Positions 34,352 to 43,803 of a stretch of 64,000 bases of DNA are shown here, piece by piece; the first letter of the stretch is position 1; the number at the start of each line of letters is the position of its first letter. The DNA is from Chloracidobacterium validum (lineage in GTDB: Bacteria > Acidobacteriota > Blastocatellia > Chloracidobacteriales > Chloracidobacteriaceae): positions 434,001 to 498,000 of the forward strand of contig NZ_CP072649.1 in NCBI RefSeq assembly GCF_018304825.1, in the 5' to 3' direction. The notes under the pieces are model-generated. The model had not been told where the DNA came from. It was given only the letters and a program-made list of their open reading frames with translations, and searched no databases. The position numbers and the translations under genes are program-made.

Positions 34352-35905
34352 ATGCGGTACTTCAACACGGCCGGGCCGTGCAATGCTCAAGACCACTACA
34401 TGCTGGCGCCGGTGGAGCGGCTGCCGGGGCTGCGGCGGCTGATTGACCAGAAGGCGTACTTCGTGGTGCATGCGCCACGCCAGGTTGGGAAGACGACCCT
34501 AATGCTGACGCTGGCACAGCAGTTGACAGCGGAAGGGCGTTACACGGCAGCGCTGTTGTCACTGGAAGCCGGTGCAGCATTTGACAGTGACATTGGCGCA
34601 GCGGAGAACGCGATACTTGATGTTTGGCGGTCGGCGCTCGCCGTCTGGTTGCCGGAAAGTCAACAGCCTCCCCCGTGGCCGGAGGCATCGCCAGGGAGTC
34701 GCCTTCATGCGGCGTTTGTGACTTGGGCGCGGCAAGCACAGACAGCTCTGGTGCTGTTTCTGGACGAGGTGGATGCGCTGCGTGACAACGTGTTGTTGAG
34801 CACGCTACGGCAGTTACGTGATGGTTATAGCTTACGTCCGGCGGGGTTTCCGTGGTCGCTGGCGTTGATTGGGATGCGGGACGTGCGGGATTACAAGGTA
34901 GCGGCGGGCGGCAGCGACCGACTGCACACCGCCAGCCCCTTCAACATCAAGATGCGCTCCCTGACCCTGGGGAACTTCACCCAGGACGAAGTCGCCCAGC
35001 TCTATCGCCAGCACACGACCGAGACCGGACAGGTGTTTACCGACGAGGCGGTGGCTTACGCCTACGACCTGACCGCCGGGCAGCCCTGGCTGGTCAACGC
35101 CCTGGCCAAGGTGTGCGTCGAGGAACTGGTCGAGGACACGGGCCAGACCATCACCCGTGACGACATCGAGGCGGCGAAGTGGGTGCTGATCGAGCGGCAG
35201 GACACGCATTTGGACAGCCTGGCGGAGCGGTTGCGTGAGCCGCGCGTCCGCAACCTCATCGCGCCGATGCTGGCGGGTGATTTGCCGGGCGACCTGCCGG
35301 ACGATGACCGGCGGTACGTGCTGGACTTGGGGCTGGTGCGCCGCAACCCAGACACCGGCGTGTTGGAAGTCGCCAACCCGGTGTACCGGGAGGTGCTGCC
35401 GCGGGTGCTGTCGGGCGGGGTACAGGATGCGCTGCCACGCCTTGAGCCGGTATGGCTGGATGGCGAAGGGCGGCTGGTGCCGGAGAAGTTGCTGGAGGCA
35501 TTTTTAGGGTTTTGGCGGCAGCACGGGGAGCCGTTGCTGCGCGGGGTAGCGTATCACGAGATTGCGCCGCACATCGTGCTGATGGCGTACTTGCAGCGGG
35601 TGGAGAACGGCGGGGGGCGGGTGACGCGGGAGTACGCGATTGGGTCTGGGCGGATGGATGTGTGTTTGCGGTACGGTGGGGTGACGGTGGGGATTGAGTT
35701 GAAGGTGTGGCGGGAGGGGGCGGGCGACCCGGAGGCGGAAGGGCTGGAGCAGTTGGAGAGGTACCTGGCGGGGCTTGCGGCTGGGGCGGTGGGGTGGCTG
35801 GTGATCTTTGACCGGCGGGCTGGGCAGCCGCCGGTGGCGGAGCGGACGCGGGCGTACCGGGCGGTGACGCCGGGCGGGCGAACGGTGACGGTGGTGCGGG
35901 CGTAG
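34352..35905 (+). CDS. AAA-like ATPase with C-terminal PD-(D/E)XK-type nuclease domain, copy 2
   Basis: A 517-residue tandem paralogue 33 bases after copy 1; GGGAGG (34339-34344) precedes its ATG. The N-terminal 74 residues and everything after about residue 167 are nearly identical to copy 1, down to the nucleotide level through the nuclease core (GRMD ... IELK). The intervening segment (about 75-166, bases 34575-34850) is different: AFDSDIGAAENAILDVW replaces PFHHDPHLAQQEIIRSW, yet it still leads to a Walker B LVLFLDEVDAL. The two variable versions are of similar length. This looks like a swapped module in an otherwise conserved frame. Confidence 0.85.
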   Translation: MRYFNTAGPCNAQDHYMLAPVERLPGLRRLIDQKAYFVVHAPRQVGKTTLMLTLAQQLTAEGRYTAALLSLEAGAAFDSDIGAAENAILDVWRSALAVWLPESQQPPPWPEASPGSRLHAAFVTWARQAQTALVLFLDEVDALRDNVLLSTLRQLRDGYSLRPAGFPWSLALIGMRDVRDYKVAAGGSDRLHTASPFNIKMRSLTLGNFTQDEVAQLYRQHTTETGQVFTDEAVAYAYDLTAGQPWLVNALAKVCVEELVEDTGQTITRDDIEAAKWVLIERQDTHLDSLAERLREPRVRNLIAPMLAGDLPGDLPDDDRRYVLDLGLVRRNPDTGVLEVANPVYREVLPRVLSGGVQDALPRLEPVWLDGEGRLVPEKLLEAFLGFWRQHGEPLLRGVAYHEIAPHIVLMAYLQRVENGGGRVTREYAIGSGRMDVCLRYGGVTVGIELKVWREGAGDPEAEGLEQLERYLAGLAAGAVGWLVIFDRRAGQPPVAERTRAYRAVTPGGRTVTVVRA

Positions 35906-35964
35906 GAGAAGCGGCTGCGGCTGGGTTGGTAGACACGCGACTGGGTAAGGTGAGAGGCAAGCCA

Positions 35965-37521
35965 ATGCGGTACTTCAACACGGCCGGGCCGTGCAATCCT
36001 CAAGACCACTACATGCTGTCGCCGGTGGAGCGGCTGCCGGGGCTGCGGCGGCTGATTGATCAAAAGGCGTACTTCGTGGTGCACGCGCCACGCCAGGTTG
36101 GGAAGACGACCCTGATGCTGACGCTGGCGCAGCAGTTGACGGCGGAAGGGCGTTACACGGCAGTGCTGTTGTCGCTAGAAGCCGGAGCGCCGTTTCACCA
36201 CGATCCGCACTTGGCGCAGCAGGAAATCATCCGGTCCTGGCGGATTGGGCTGGCGGCCCAGCTTCCATCAGAACGCCATCCGGCGTGGGCGGAGACAATG
36301 GAGATTCCAACGCTTTCCATATCGGAGGCGCTGGCCCAGTGGGCGCAAACGGCGCCAACGCCGGTGGTGGTGTTTTTGGATGAGATAGACGCGCTTGAGG
36401 ACACGACGCTCATCAGTGTGCTGCGGCAGTTGCGGGCCGGGTATCCGAGTCGGCCGCAGGCGTTTCCGTGGTCGCTGGCGTTGATTGGGATGCGGGACGT
36501 GCGGGATTACAAGGTAGCGGCGGGCGGCAGCGACCGACTGCGCACCGCCAGCCCCTTCAACATCAAAATGGATGCTCTGACACTAGGTAACTTCACCGCC
36601 GACGAGGTGGCGCAACTGTACCGCCAGCACACGACCGAGACCGGACAGGTCTTCACCGATGAGGCGGTGGCTTACGCCTACGACCTGACCTACGGTCAAC
36701 CCTGGCTGGTCAATGCGTTGGCGCGGCAGGCAACGGAGTTCATTCAACCTGACCTGACGCAGCCGATTACCCGTGACCACATTGAAGCAGCGAAGTGGCG
36801 ACTCATTGAGCGGCAGGACACGCATCTGGACAGCCTGGCGGAGCGGTTGCAGGAGCCGCGCGTCCGCAACCTCATTGCGCCGATGCTGGCGGGTGATTTG
36901 CCGGGCGACCTGCCGGACGATGACCGGCGGTACGTGCTGGACTTGGGGCTGGTGCGCCGCAACCCAGACACCGGCGTGTTGGAAGTCGCCAACCCGGTGT
37001 ACCGGGAGGTGCTGCCGCGGGTGCTGTCGGGCGGGGTACAGGATGCGCTGCCACGCCTTGAGCCGGTATGGCTGGATGGCGAAGGGCGGCTGGTGCCGGA
37101 GAAGTTGCTGGAGGCATTTTTAGGGTTTTGGCGGCAGCACGGGGAGCCGTTGCTGCGCGGGGTGGCGTATCACGAGATTGCGCCGCACATCGTGCTGATG
37201 GCGTACTTGCAGCGGGTGGAGAACGGCGGGGGGCGGGTGACGCGGGAGTACGCGATTGGGTCTGGGCGGATGGATGTGTGTTTGCGGTACGGTGGGGTGA
37301 CGGTGGGGATTGAGTTGAAGGTGTGGCGGGAGGGGGCGGGCGACCCGGAGGCAGAGGGGCTGGAGCAGTTGGAGAGGTACCTGGCGGGGCTTGCGGCTGG
37401 GGCGGTGGGGTGGCTGGTGATCTTTGACCGGCGGGCTGGGCAGCCGCCGGTGGCGGAGCGGACGCGGGCGTACCGGGCGGTGACGCCGGGCGGGCGAACG
37501 GTGACGGTCGTGCGGGCCTAG
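35965..37521 (+). CDS. AAA-like ATPase with C-terminal PD-(D/E)XK-type nuclease domain, copy 3
   Basis: A 518-residue third tandem copy, 59 bases after copy 2. Its variable module (residues 76-167) is the same as in copy 1. It differs from copies 1, 2 and 4 in a second region (about residues 202-298, bases 36568-36856): MDALTLGNFTADEV, then LARQATEFIQPDLTQPITRDH in place of LAKVCVEELVEDTGQTITRDD. The remainder, including Walker A, GRMD and IELK, is conserved. So a second internal segment can also vary. The intergenic leaders of copies 2 and 3 share the taggagaagcg opening, showing that the duplicated unit includes the spacer. Confidence 0.85.
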   Translation: MRYFNTAGPCNPQDHYMLSPVERLPGLRRLIDQKAYFVVHAPRQVGKTTLMLTLAQQLTAEGRYTAVLLSLEAGAPFHHDPHLAQQEIIRSWRIGLAAQLPSERHPAWAETMEIPTLSISEALAQWAQTAPTPVVVFLDEIDALEDTTLISVLRQLRAGYPSRPQAFPWSLALIGMRDVRDYKVAAGGSDRLRTASPFNIKMDALTLGNFTADEVAQLYRQHTTETGQVFTDEAVAYAYDLTYGQPWLVNALARQATEFIQPDLTQPITRDHIEAAKWRLIERQDTHLDSLAERLQEPRVRNLIAPMLAGDLPGDLPDDDRRYVLDLGLVRRNPDTGVLEVANPVYREVLPRVLSGGVQDALPRLEPVWLDGEGRLVPEKLLEAFLGFWRQHGEPLLRGVAYHEIAPHIVLMAYLQRVENGGGRVTREYAIGSGRMDVCLRYGGVTVGIELKVWREGAGDPEAEGLEQLERYLAGLAAGAVGWLVIFDRRAGQPPVAERTRAYRAVTPGGRTVTVVRA

Positions 37522-37539
37522 CCGCTTCAGCCGACGGCC

Positions 37540-40386
37540 CTATTCATCTTCAGGCAAGAGCGCATGCCCATCGAGCATCTCCACGTAGTCGTAGGCTGCC
37601 TGTTTGACGACACGTGGCTTGCTTCCGTCAATCGGGCCAATGAATCCCTCGCGCTCCATCATATCGAGAATGGCTGCCGCGCGTCCGTACCCGATCCGCA
37701 GTCGCCGTTGGAGCACGGAAGTTGACGCCTTGCCCATCTGCACGACGATGCGAACCGCTTCGTCATACAGCACGTCCCGTTCGCCCACACCGGCTTCGGC
37801 GGCTTCGACTTCTTCTTCTGACATCTGGACGCTTTCGTCGTACTGTGGCGCGCCCTGTTGCTTGATGAACTCGATGATGCGGTTGATTTCGGCCTCACTG
37901 ACGTAAGCGCCGTGAATTCGAATCAGCCGCGACGAGCCGGGGGAAAACAGCATATCGCCCTGCCCAAGCAACTGCTCGGCCCCGTTGGTATCGAGAATCG
38001 TGCGCGAGTCCACCTTTGAAGACACCCGGAATGAAATTCGCGCCGGAAAGTTGGCCTTGATCAAACCAGTGATGACATCCACAGATGGTCGCTGCGTGGC
38101 AATGACCAAATGGATGCCTACCGCGCGCGCCATTTGCGCTAACCGGGCGATAGAGGTTTCAACGTCGCTTGATGCGACCATCATCAGGTCGGCCAGCTCA
38201 TCAATGACAATGACGATATAGGGCAGACGTGGTGGTGGTCCGTCGGGAAATCGGGTTGGATCGGGAGACTCGCTTACCGCGCGATTGAAGCCTTCGATGT
38301 TTCGCACCCCTACGCTGGCGAGTAGCTTATAACGGTTTTCCATCTCACCCACTGCCCAGTTGAGCGCGTTCGCCGCGCGCTTCGGGTCCGTAATAATCGG
38401 GGTCAACAGGTGCGGAATCCCGGCGTAAAGCTCTAGCTCAACGCGCTTTGGGTCAACCATGATGAGCCGGACTTCATTGGCTGTGGACTTGAACAGAATC
38501 GAGCAAATCAGTGAGTTGATCATGACCGACTTGCCCGACCCGGTTGAACCGGCAATGAGAAGGTGCGGCATTTTGGCCAAATCGGTCGCGTAAGGCTCTC
38601 CGTTGATGGTTTTCCCAAGCGCAATTGGCAATCGTCCCGGATTGTCGCGGAAGACGTCCGACTCGATGATTTCGCGCAGGTAGATGGTGTCGCGGCGGGT
38701 GTTGGGAACTTCAATGCCGACGGTTGCCTTACCGGCAATCCGGTCAATGCGTACCGATTCAGCCTGGAGTCCGAGGCAAAGGTCATCCACCAGGCCAACC
38801 ACTCGACTGTATTTGACACCCGGATCAGGCTTGAAGCCAAAGGTGGTCACAACCGGCCCCGGCTCGATTTCGAGAATTTCACCAATGACGTTGAACTCGC
38901 GACACTTTTCCGCAAGTAGCCGGGCGCGGGCGTGCAGTTCTTCGTCGGACTGATTGGTTTGTGGTGGGGCCGGTGTCAACATGTCCACCGAAGGCAACGT
39001 GTAGGTTGTCTCAACGAAGGCCTCGCCCTTCGGCGGGTCAGGCTTGGCCGGGGACAGGGCCGCCGCTGCCGAATAGCCCCCGCCGACCGGGGTGGTTGCT
39101 AGGGGGCGGTTGGCCGGCGAGGCTGGGTTGATGGTTGCGTTGTTTGATGAAGGGACGGTTGCCAGCGCGGCCGCCGGCAGAGGCGTTGGCGGCGTGGACT
39201 GGCGGCGGACGATCTGGACGCCCTGCACCATCTTGGCGACATCCTGCTCGGCGTTGTTGGGGGCTTGGTTGTCGGTGGCTGCCAGTCGGCGACGCGCGGC
39301 GGAGACCTCCGGCGGACTGCTTGGCTTGTCCCGGACGAGTGCATTGTTGCCGCTGTTACGCCGTTCGATAGCCTCGCGCGCCAGACGGCGCACATCCGCC
39401 CCGGGCGGGCGTGGCACTTCCGGCTTGGGTGGGCTGGGCGGCGGGACCGTCGCTGGTGGAGACGATGGCGCAGGCTCGTCGGTAGGGTTCGCTCTGGACG
39501 CCGAAGCTGCCGGAATATCCACCTGAGCTGACGGTGGCGCGTCGAGGTCAACCGCCGGGATGCCATGCGGCGTCCGGCGGGCTGGGGAGACAATGCCAGG
39601 CGCGTCATCTCCATAGAGGGCTTCGGCTACGCGCTGCTCGTGCTGGCTCTTATCGCTCACCGTTTCGGTGAAAGGTTTGTGTCCGTTGACGCTGGCTTTG
39701 GTACGCTGCCGTTGAGCGGTCGAGGTGGTTTGAGAAGGCGCTGCCGCGGCTTGGTCGTCGTTGGTCACGGCCGGTTGCTTAGCCTTGCCAAAGGGGAGTT
39801 CCTGCCACCACTTCAGCAGCCAGTGCCGTGGTGAAAATGCTGTGGCCAGCATCAGCGAAAGCAACGCTGCGCCGCCAAGCGCGAGTCCGGTGCCGACGGG
39901 GTTGAGCGCCGACTCCAACCAGCGTTCGAGTGTGAACCCTATGAAGCCTCCGAGCCGGATGCGCTCTCGAAACAGTGGCAGTTCTTGAAACAATGAGAGG
40001 AATCCGGCCAGTGAAAGCAACAGCCCGGTGATGCCGGTGGCTTGTTCGGCCGACACCAGGAGTGCCTTGCCCCGAAAAACGTTGACGGCGTGCAACCCAA
40101 GCAAGACGGGCAGCGTGTAGGCGACGAGGCCGAGTCCCTGAAGCAATCCATCTGCCACCCGCGCCCCAACGATGCCAACGGCATTCTGCGTTTGGCTGAC
40201 CTGTGCGCTGACGCTCCACGAGGGATCTTCCGGGTGAAACGACAAAAGGGCAATCGCCAAGGTGAGCGCGCCCAACCCAAGGGCAATCCCCAGCGCTTCG
40301 CCCAGACGTGAGGGCACGACGTACGTCGTGGTTTCCCGTGCAATGGGGGGTGGAAGGCCATTCGTCATCGTTGGATTGGTCATCAT
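37540..40386 (-). CDS. ftsK: DNA translocase FtsK/SpoIIIE
   Basis: A 948-residue protein. Four N-terminal membrane helices lie in about residues 30-185. A proline- and alanine-rich linker follows to about 440. The motor domain has Walker A GSTGSGKS (K619), Walker B YIVIVIDELADLMM, and then VIATQRPSVDVITGLIK. The C-terminal gamma winged helix (about 875-935; LYDEAVRIVVQMGKASTSVLQRRLRIGYGRAA) would read KOPS-type sequences. It moves chromosome DNA at the division septum and helps resolve dimers. It lies 60 bases after prfB on the same strand, so the two may be co-transcribed. Confidence 0.95.
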   Translation of the reverse strand: MMTNPTMTNGLPPPIARETTTYVVPSRLGEALGIALGLGALTLAIALLSFHPEDPSWSVSAQVSQTQNAVGIVGARVADGLLQGLGLVAYTLPVLLGLHAVNVFRGKALLVSAEQATGITGLLLSLAGFLSLFQELPLFRERIRLGGFIGFTLERWLESALNPVGTGLALGGAALLSLMLATAFSPRHWLLKWWQELPFGKAKQPAVTNDDQAAAAPSQTTSTAQRQRTKASVNGHKPFTETVSDKSQHEQRVAEALYGDDAPGIVSPARRTPHGIPAVDLDAPPSAQVDIPAASASRANPTDEPAPSSPPATVPPPSPPKPEVPRPPGADVRRLAREAIERRNSGNNALVRDKPSSPPEVSAARRRLAATDNQAPNNAEQDVAKMVQGVQIVRRQSTPPTPLPAAALATVPSSNNATINPASPANRPLATTPVGGGYSAAAALSPAKPDPPKGEAFVETTYTLPSVDMLTPAPPQTNQSDEELHARARLLAEKCREFNVIGEILEIEPGPVVTTFGFKPDPGVKYSRVVGLVDDLCLGLQAESVRIDRIAGKATVGIEVPNTRRDTIYLREIIESDVFRDNPGRLPIALGKTINGEPYATDLAKMPHLLIAGSTGSGKSVMINSLICSILFKSTANEVRLIMVDPKRVELELYAGIPHLLTPIITDPKRAANALNWAVGEMENRYKLLASVGVRNIEGFNRAVSESPDPTRFPDGPPPRLPYIVIVIDELADLMMVASSDVETSIARLAQMARAVGIHLVIATQRPSVDVITGLIKANFPARISFRVSSKVDSRTILDTNGAEQLLGQGDMLFSPGSSRLIRIHGAYVSEAEINRIIEFIKQQGAPQYDESVQMSEEEVEAAEAGVGERDVLYDEAVRIVVQMGKASTSVLQRRLRIGYGRAAAILDMMEREGFIGPIDGSKPRVVKQAAYDYVEMLDGHALLPEDE

Positions 40387-40446
40387 CGCGCATCTATGGA
40401 AGAAACAACTAGAAACAAACTGGTTTCGCTCCCCTTGGTCTTGGGG

Positions 40447-41581
40447 TTAGTCGTCGTCGCCAGCCGTCAAGAACCCTTCGGGATGGCGGCTCCGGGCAAC
40501 CAGGTATTCTTTGATGAAGTCATCGAGGTCGCCGTCGAGAACACTTTCCACATCGCTGCGTTCAAGCTTTGTGCGCGCGTCTTTGACGAGTCGGTATGGA
40601 TGTAGCACGTAATTGCGAATTTGGGAACCAAAAGAGATGTCGCGTTTGGTGGCTTCCAGTTTGGCGCTTTCGGCGCGGCGGCGTTCGACTTCCAGCTCGT
40701 AGAGCCGTGACTTGAGAACCTTCATCGCCACTTCGCGGTTTTGATGTTGAGAGCGCTGGTTCTGGCACGACACGACGATGCCAGTGGGCAGGTGCGTGAT
40801 GCGAATGGCGGAATCTGTGACGTTGACGTGCTGGCCACCAGCGCCCGATGAACGATAGGTATCCACGCGCAGGTCTTTCTCATTGATCTCGATCTCGATG
40901 TCGTCTTCAACTTCAGGCGTGACGAAAATCGAGGCAAAGCTCGTCTCACGGGTGCCGGCCGAGGAAAAGGGCGAAATTCGCACCAGTCGGTGGACGCCGC
41001 TTTCGCACGACAGCAGCCCGTAGGCATAGTCGCCTTCAACGGTAAACTCTGCCGAAGTAATCCCTGCCTCCTTGCCAGGCTGAACGTCCAGCACGCTGGT
41101 TTTGAAGCCACGCCGCTCACACCAGCGCAGGTACATCCTCAGCAACATTTCCGCCCAATCCTGGGCGTCAGTGCCACCCGCGCCAGACTGAACCCGCACA
41201 ATGGCATTGTTGGCGTCTTGGGGGCCGGCCAGGAGCATCTGGGTCTCGGCGGCTTCGACCTTGGGCTGAAGTGCGCGCAAGCGCTGCTCGAGCTCGCCGA
41301 GCGAACCCGAATCCGCTTCGGCAAACTCAAAGAGCACTTCCAGGTCGGCCAGTTCCCGATCATAGAAAGCCGCCAGTTCGATGGCATCGGCCAGTCGTCG
41401 CCGCTCTTTGAGGACCTTCTGCGCCTGCTCCTGATCGTTCCAGAAGCCGGGGTCGGCTACGCGCTTTTCAAGTTTCTCAAGTTGGGGACGCTTACCCTCT
41501 GGGTCAAAGGAACCTCCGCAAGTGCGTGATGCGTTCCAGTAGCTCATTGTAAGTGTGGCGAAGTTCGAGCAAATCCGACAT
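40447..41581 (-). CDS. prfB: Peptide chain release factor 2, decoded by +1 frameshift
   Basis: The full product is 377 residues: 25 codons from the ATG at 41581, then a +1 shift at CTT-TGA-C, then 352 residues to the stop at 40447. The first frame reads [20 protein letters not shown] and on to FL before TGA (41506-41504). The shifted frame continues [14 protein letters not shown]2 hallmarks: SPF (in RISPFSSAG) for stop recognition, and GGQ ([15 protein letters not shown]) for peptidyl-tRNA hydrolysis. It ends translation at UAA and UGA. Its frameshift is autoregulatory: low RF2 lets the ribosome shift at its own UGA. The GGAGAGGG before the ATG is a good ribosome-binding site. Confidence 0.95.
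41503..41518 (-). promoter_or_regulatory. Programmed +1 frameshift site of prfB
   Basis: On the minus strand: CGGAGG (41518-41513), TTC, CTT, TGA, C. This keeps the classical arrangement: an internal Shine-Dalgarno-like element three bases before CUU, then UGA C. In E. coli the same layout (AGGGGG UAU CUU UGA C) directs the shift. Without the shift the product would be only 25 residues. Confidence 0.93.
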
Positions 41582-41864
41582 GGTGGGTGGGCCCTCTCCT
41601 ATGGTTCTGAGCGAATGTTTCTGCTAGATGAAAGCTAAACCAAACGGTGGTATCTGAAAACCAAGCATTGCCTCGGAAACAGAAAAAGCAAAAGCCTTGT
41701 GGAAGGTGGGTTGGTTGGCGAGTCAGTCGAGTCGTGGCCCCCTGGGCAGAAGGTGGTGAACGTCTCTATTCACGGCCTGCGTCTTTCAACTAGCTTAGTC
41801 GAAGCCTGTGGTCGGTTCCAGCCCGGCACTACCGTAATCCACGTTTTTCCATGATTTTGCGCTT

Positions 41865-43769
41865 ATGAGTCAGCCCGATGACGAAATTCTTGGCAAAGCC
41901 TATGACCATCGCCTTGCCAAACGGCTTTTCGCGTATTTGAAACCCTACTGGGGGCGGGTGGCGCTGGCCATCCCCCTCATTGCCCTCACGGCTGGTTTTG
42001 AGTTGCTGGCGCTCAACCTCACGATGGCGGCCGTGGACCTGTTCCTGATGCCGCCGGCCACGGAGCGTCTTGGCTTCTTTTCGCGCCTGACCGCATCAGT
42101 GTTTGAGGCGCTTGGCGGGCGACCGTCGCCGGTGGATGGTGTGAGTGTAATCGGCGGCCTGTATCTGGGATTGATGCTGGTGGTGTTTGGACTTACCTAC
42201 TGGCAAACCATGCTGCTGAATGGCACTGGGCAGTTTGTGATGTATGACCTGCGCCGGGAACTCTTTGCCAAGTTTCAGCGCCTGCCGCTCAGTTACTATG
42301 ACCGCACGCCGATTGGGCGCATGACGACACGTCTGACCTCGGATGTGGATGCCCTGAATGAGCTGTTCACGTCCGGCTTTGTCACGCTTTTCAGCGATGT
42401 GGTCGTGCTGGTCGGTATCTTGTTGTTTCTGTTCCTGGTCAACTGGAAGCTGGCGCTGGTCAGTCTCTTTGTCGTGCCGCTACTGGCGGCCGTAACCGCC
42501 TGGTTTCGGGTCAACGCCACCCGGACGTACCGGGAAGTGCGCACCCGCCTGGCCCGCATCAATGCGTTTTTGCAGGAGCATCTCTCCGGCATGGCCACGG
42601 TGCAGTTGTTCAACCGCGAACAGCGCGAGTTTCAGGCCTTCGATGCCATCAACGACGCCCACCGGCGCATCAACATCGAGACGATTTTCTACTACGCCGT
42701 ATTTTATCCGGCGATTGGCTTCGTCAGTAACGTCGGCGTGGCGCTGGTCATCTGGTACGGCGGCGGACAGGCCTTGACCGGCGCGCTTTCGCTCGGCGCG
42801 CTAATCTTCTTCATTCAAGCCATGCAGCGGTTTTACGAACCGATTCAGGACATCAGCGAAAAGTACAATATCTTGCAGGCGGCGATGGCGGCGGCAGAGC
42901 GGGTCTTCAAGGTGCTGGACGAGCCGCTGGTCATCACGTCGCCGCCGACGCCCAAGCAGCCATCGGTCAAACGCGGGGAAATCGAGTTTCGGAACGTGTG
43001 GTTTGCCTACAAAGGTGAGCACTGGGTGCTGCGCGATGTTTCGTTTCGGGTTGCGCCGGGTCAAACCGTTGCTTTGGTCGGCGCCACGGGGGCCGGAAAG
43101 ACCTCGATCACCAGTCTGCTCATGCGCTTTTACGACGTGCAGCGCGGACAGATTCTGATTGATGGCGTTGATGTACGCGATTTCGACCTCGCTGAGTTGC
43201 GCCGCTACTTTGGGGTTGTGTTGCAAGACCCAACGTTGTTTGCCGGAACCATTGCCGATAACCTCCGCCTTGGAGCTACGGACATTGACGACGCGCGTCT
43301 GATGGCGGCGGCGCGCGAGGTGCAGGCCGATGCGTTCATTCGGCGACTGCCCGGCGGCTACCAGGCAGAAGTCAAGGAGCGCGGCGCGACGCTGTCGGTC
43401 GGGCAGAAGCAACTCCTGGCCTTGGCGCGGGCGCTGGCCTTCAGTCCCCGGATTTTGATTCTGGATGAGGCAACGGCCAGCATTGATAGCGAAACGGAGG
43501 GCTTGATTCAGTCGGCCATTGAACGAGTCCTGGTCGGGCGCACCTGCGTGGTCATTGCCCATCGGCTCTCCACCGTGCGCAAGGCCGACTGCATCATCGT
43601 GATGCACCGGGGCGAAATTCGGGAAATGGGGACGCACGCCGAACTGGTTGCTCGCCCGGACGGTATTTATCGGCGGCTGTATGCCTTGCAGTACCAGGAA
43701 GCCCGGCCGGCAGCGCGCACGACCGCCACTGGTCTGCCGGCGACCGCGCCACTGATGCCCGGAGCCTGA
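41865..43769 (+). CDS. ABC transporter, fused permease and ATPase (MsbA/exporter type)
   Basis: A 634-residue half-transporter. Six transmembrane helices in residues 30-345. The ATPase has Walker A GATGAGKTS (K412), the Q loop in LQDPTLF, signature LSVGQKQLLALARALAF, Walker B ILILDEATAS and a H-loop in IAHRLSTV. It probably dimerises and exports a lipid, drug or peptide; the family cannot be narrowed. It is divergent from prfB across 283 bases and convergent with the giant kinase gene. Confidence 0.92.
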   Translation: MSQPDDEILGKAYDHRLAKRLFAYLKPYWGRVALAIPLIALTAGFELLALNLTMAAVDLFLMPPATERLGFFSRLTASVFEALGGRPSPVDGVSVIGGLYLGLMLVVFGLTYWQTMLLNGTGQFVMYDLRRELFAKFQRLPLSYYDRTPIGRMTTRLTSDVDALNELFTSGFVTLFSDVVVLVGILLFLFLVNWKLALVSLFVVPLLAAVTAWFRVNATRTYREVRTRLARINAFLQEHLSGMATVQLFNREQREFQAFDAINDAHRRINIETIFYYAVFYPAIGFVSNVGVALVIWYGGGQALTGALSLGALIFFIQAMQRFYEPIQDISEKYNILQAAMAAAERVFKVLDEPLVITSPPTPKQPSVKRGEIEFRNVWFAYKGEHWVLRDVSFRVAPGQTVALVGATGAGKTSITSLLMRFYDVQRGQILIDGVDVRDFDLAELRRYFGVVLQDPTLFAGTIADNLRLGATDIDDARLMAAAREVQADAFIRRLPGGYQAEVKERGATLSVGQKQLLALARALAFSPRILILDEATASIDSETEGLIQSAIERVLVGRTCVVIAHRLSTVRKADCIIVMHRGEIREMGTHAELVARPDGIYRRLYALQYQEARPAARTTATGLPATAPLMPGA

Positions 43770-43803
43770 ACCGGCGGCCGGCCAGTGCCGGCTGGTTGCC
43801 CGG

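Larger units (their letters stand above)
32762..37521 (+). repeat. Tandem array of three mosaic paralogues (about 1.6 kb units)
   Basis: Three units of about 1.6 kb. The 3' kilobase of each (from IGMRD to the stop) is almost identical in DNA outside the copy 3 segment 36568-36856, while the 5' internal segment occurs in two versions. The pattern implies recent duplication with gene conversion that leaves the variable segments intact. A fourth unit lies on the opposite strand at 62175-63731. Spacers: 33 bases between copies 1 and 2, 59 between 2 and 3. Confidence 0.8.

Noticed and set aside
33669-34352. Long antisense open frames through the AAA genes (also near 35256-35996, 62132-62824)
   Set aside because: They are Pro/Ala/Arg-rich with no family pattern and recur at the same place in each copy because the sense DNA is GC-rich and nearly identical. 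They are shadows of the ATPase genes.
41504-41506. Frame break in prfB as sequencing error
   Set aside because: The CTTTGAC site with upstream CGGAGG is the known functional signal in RF2 genes.
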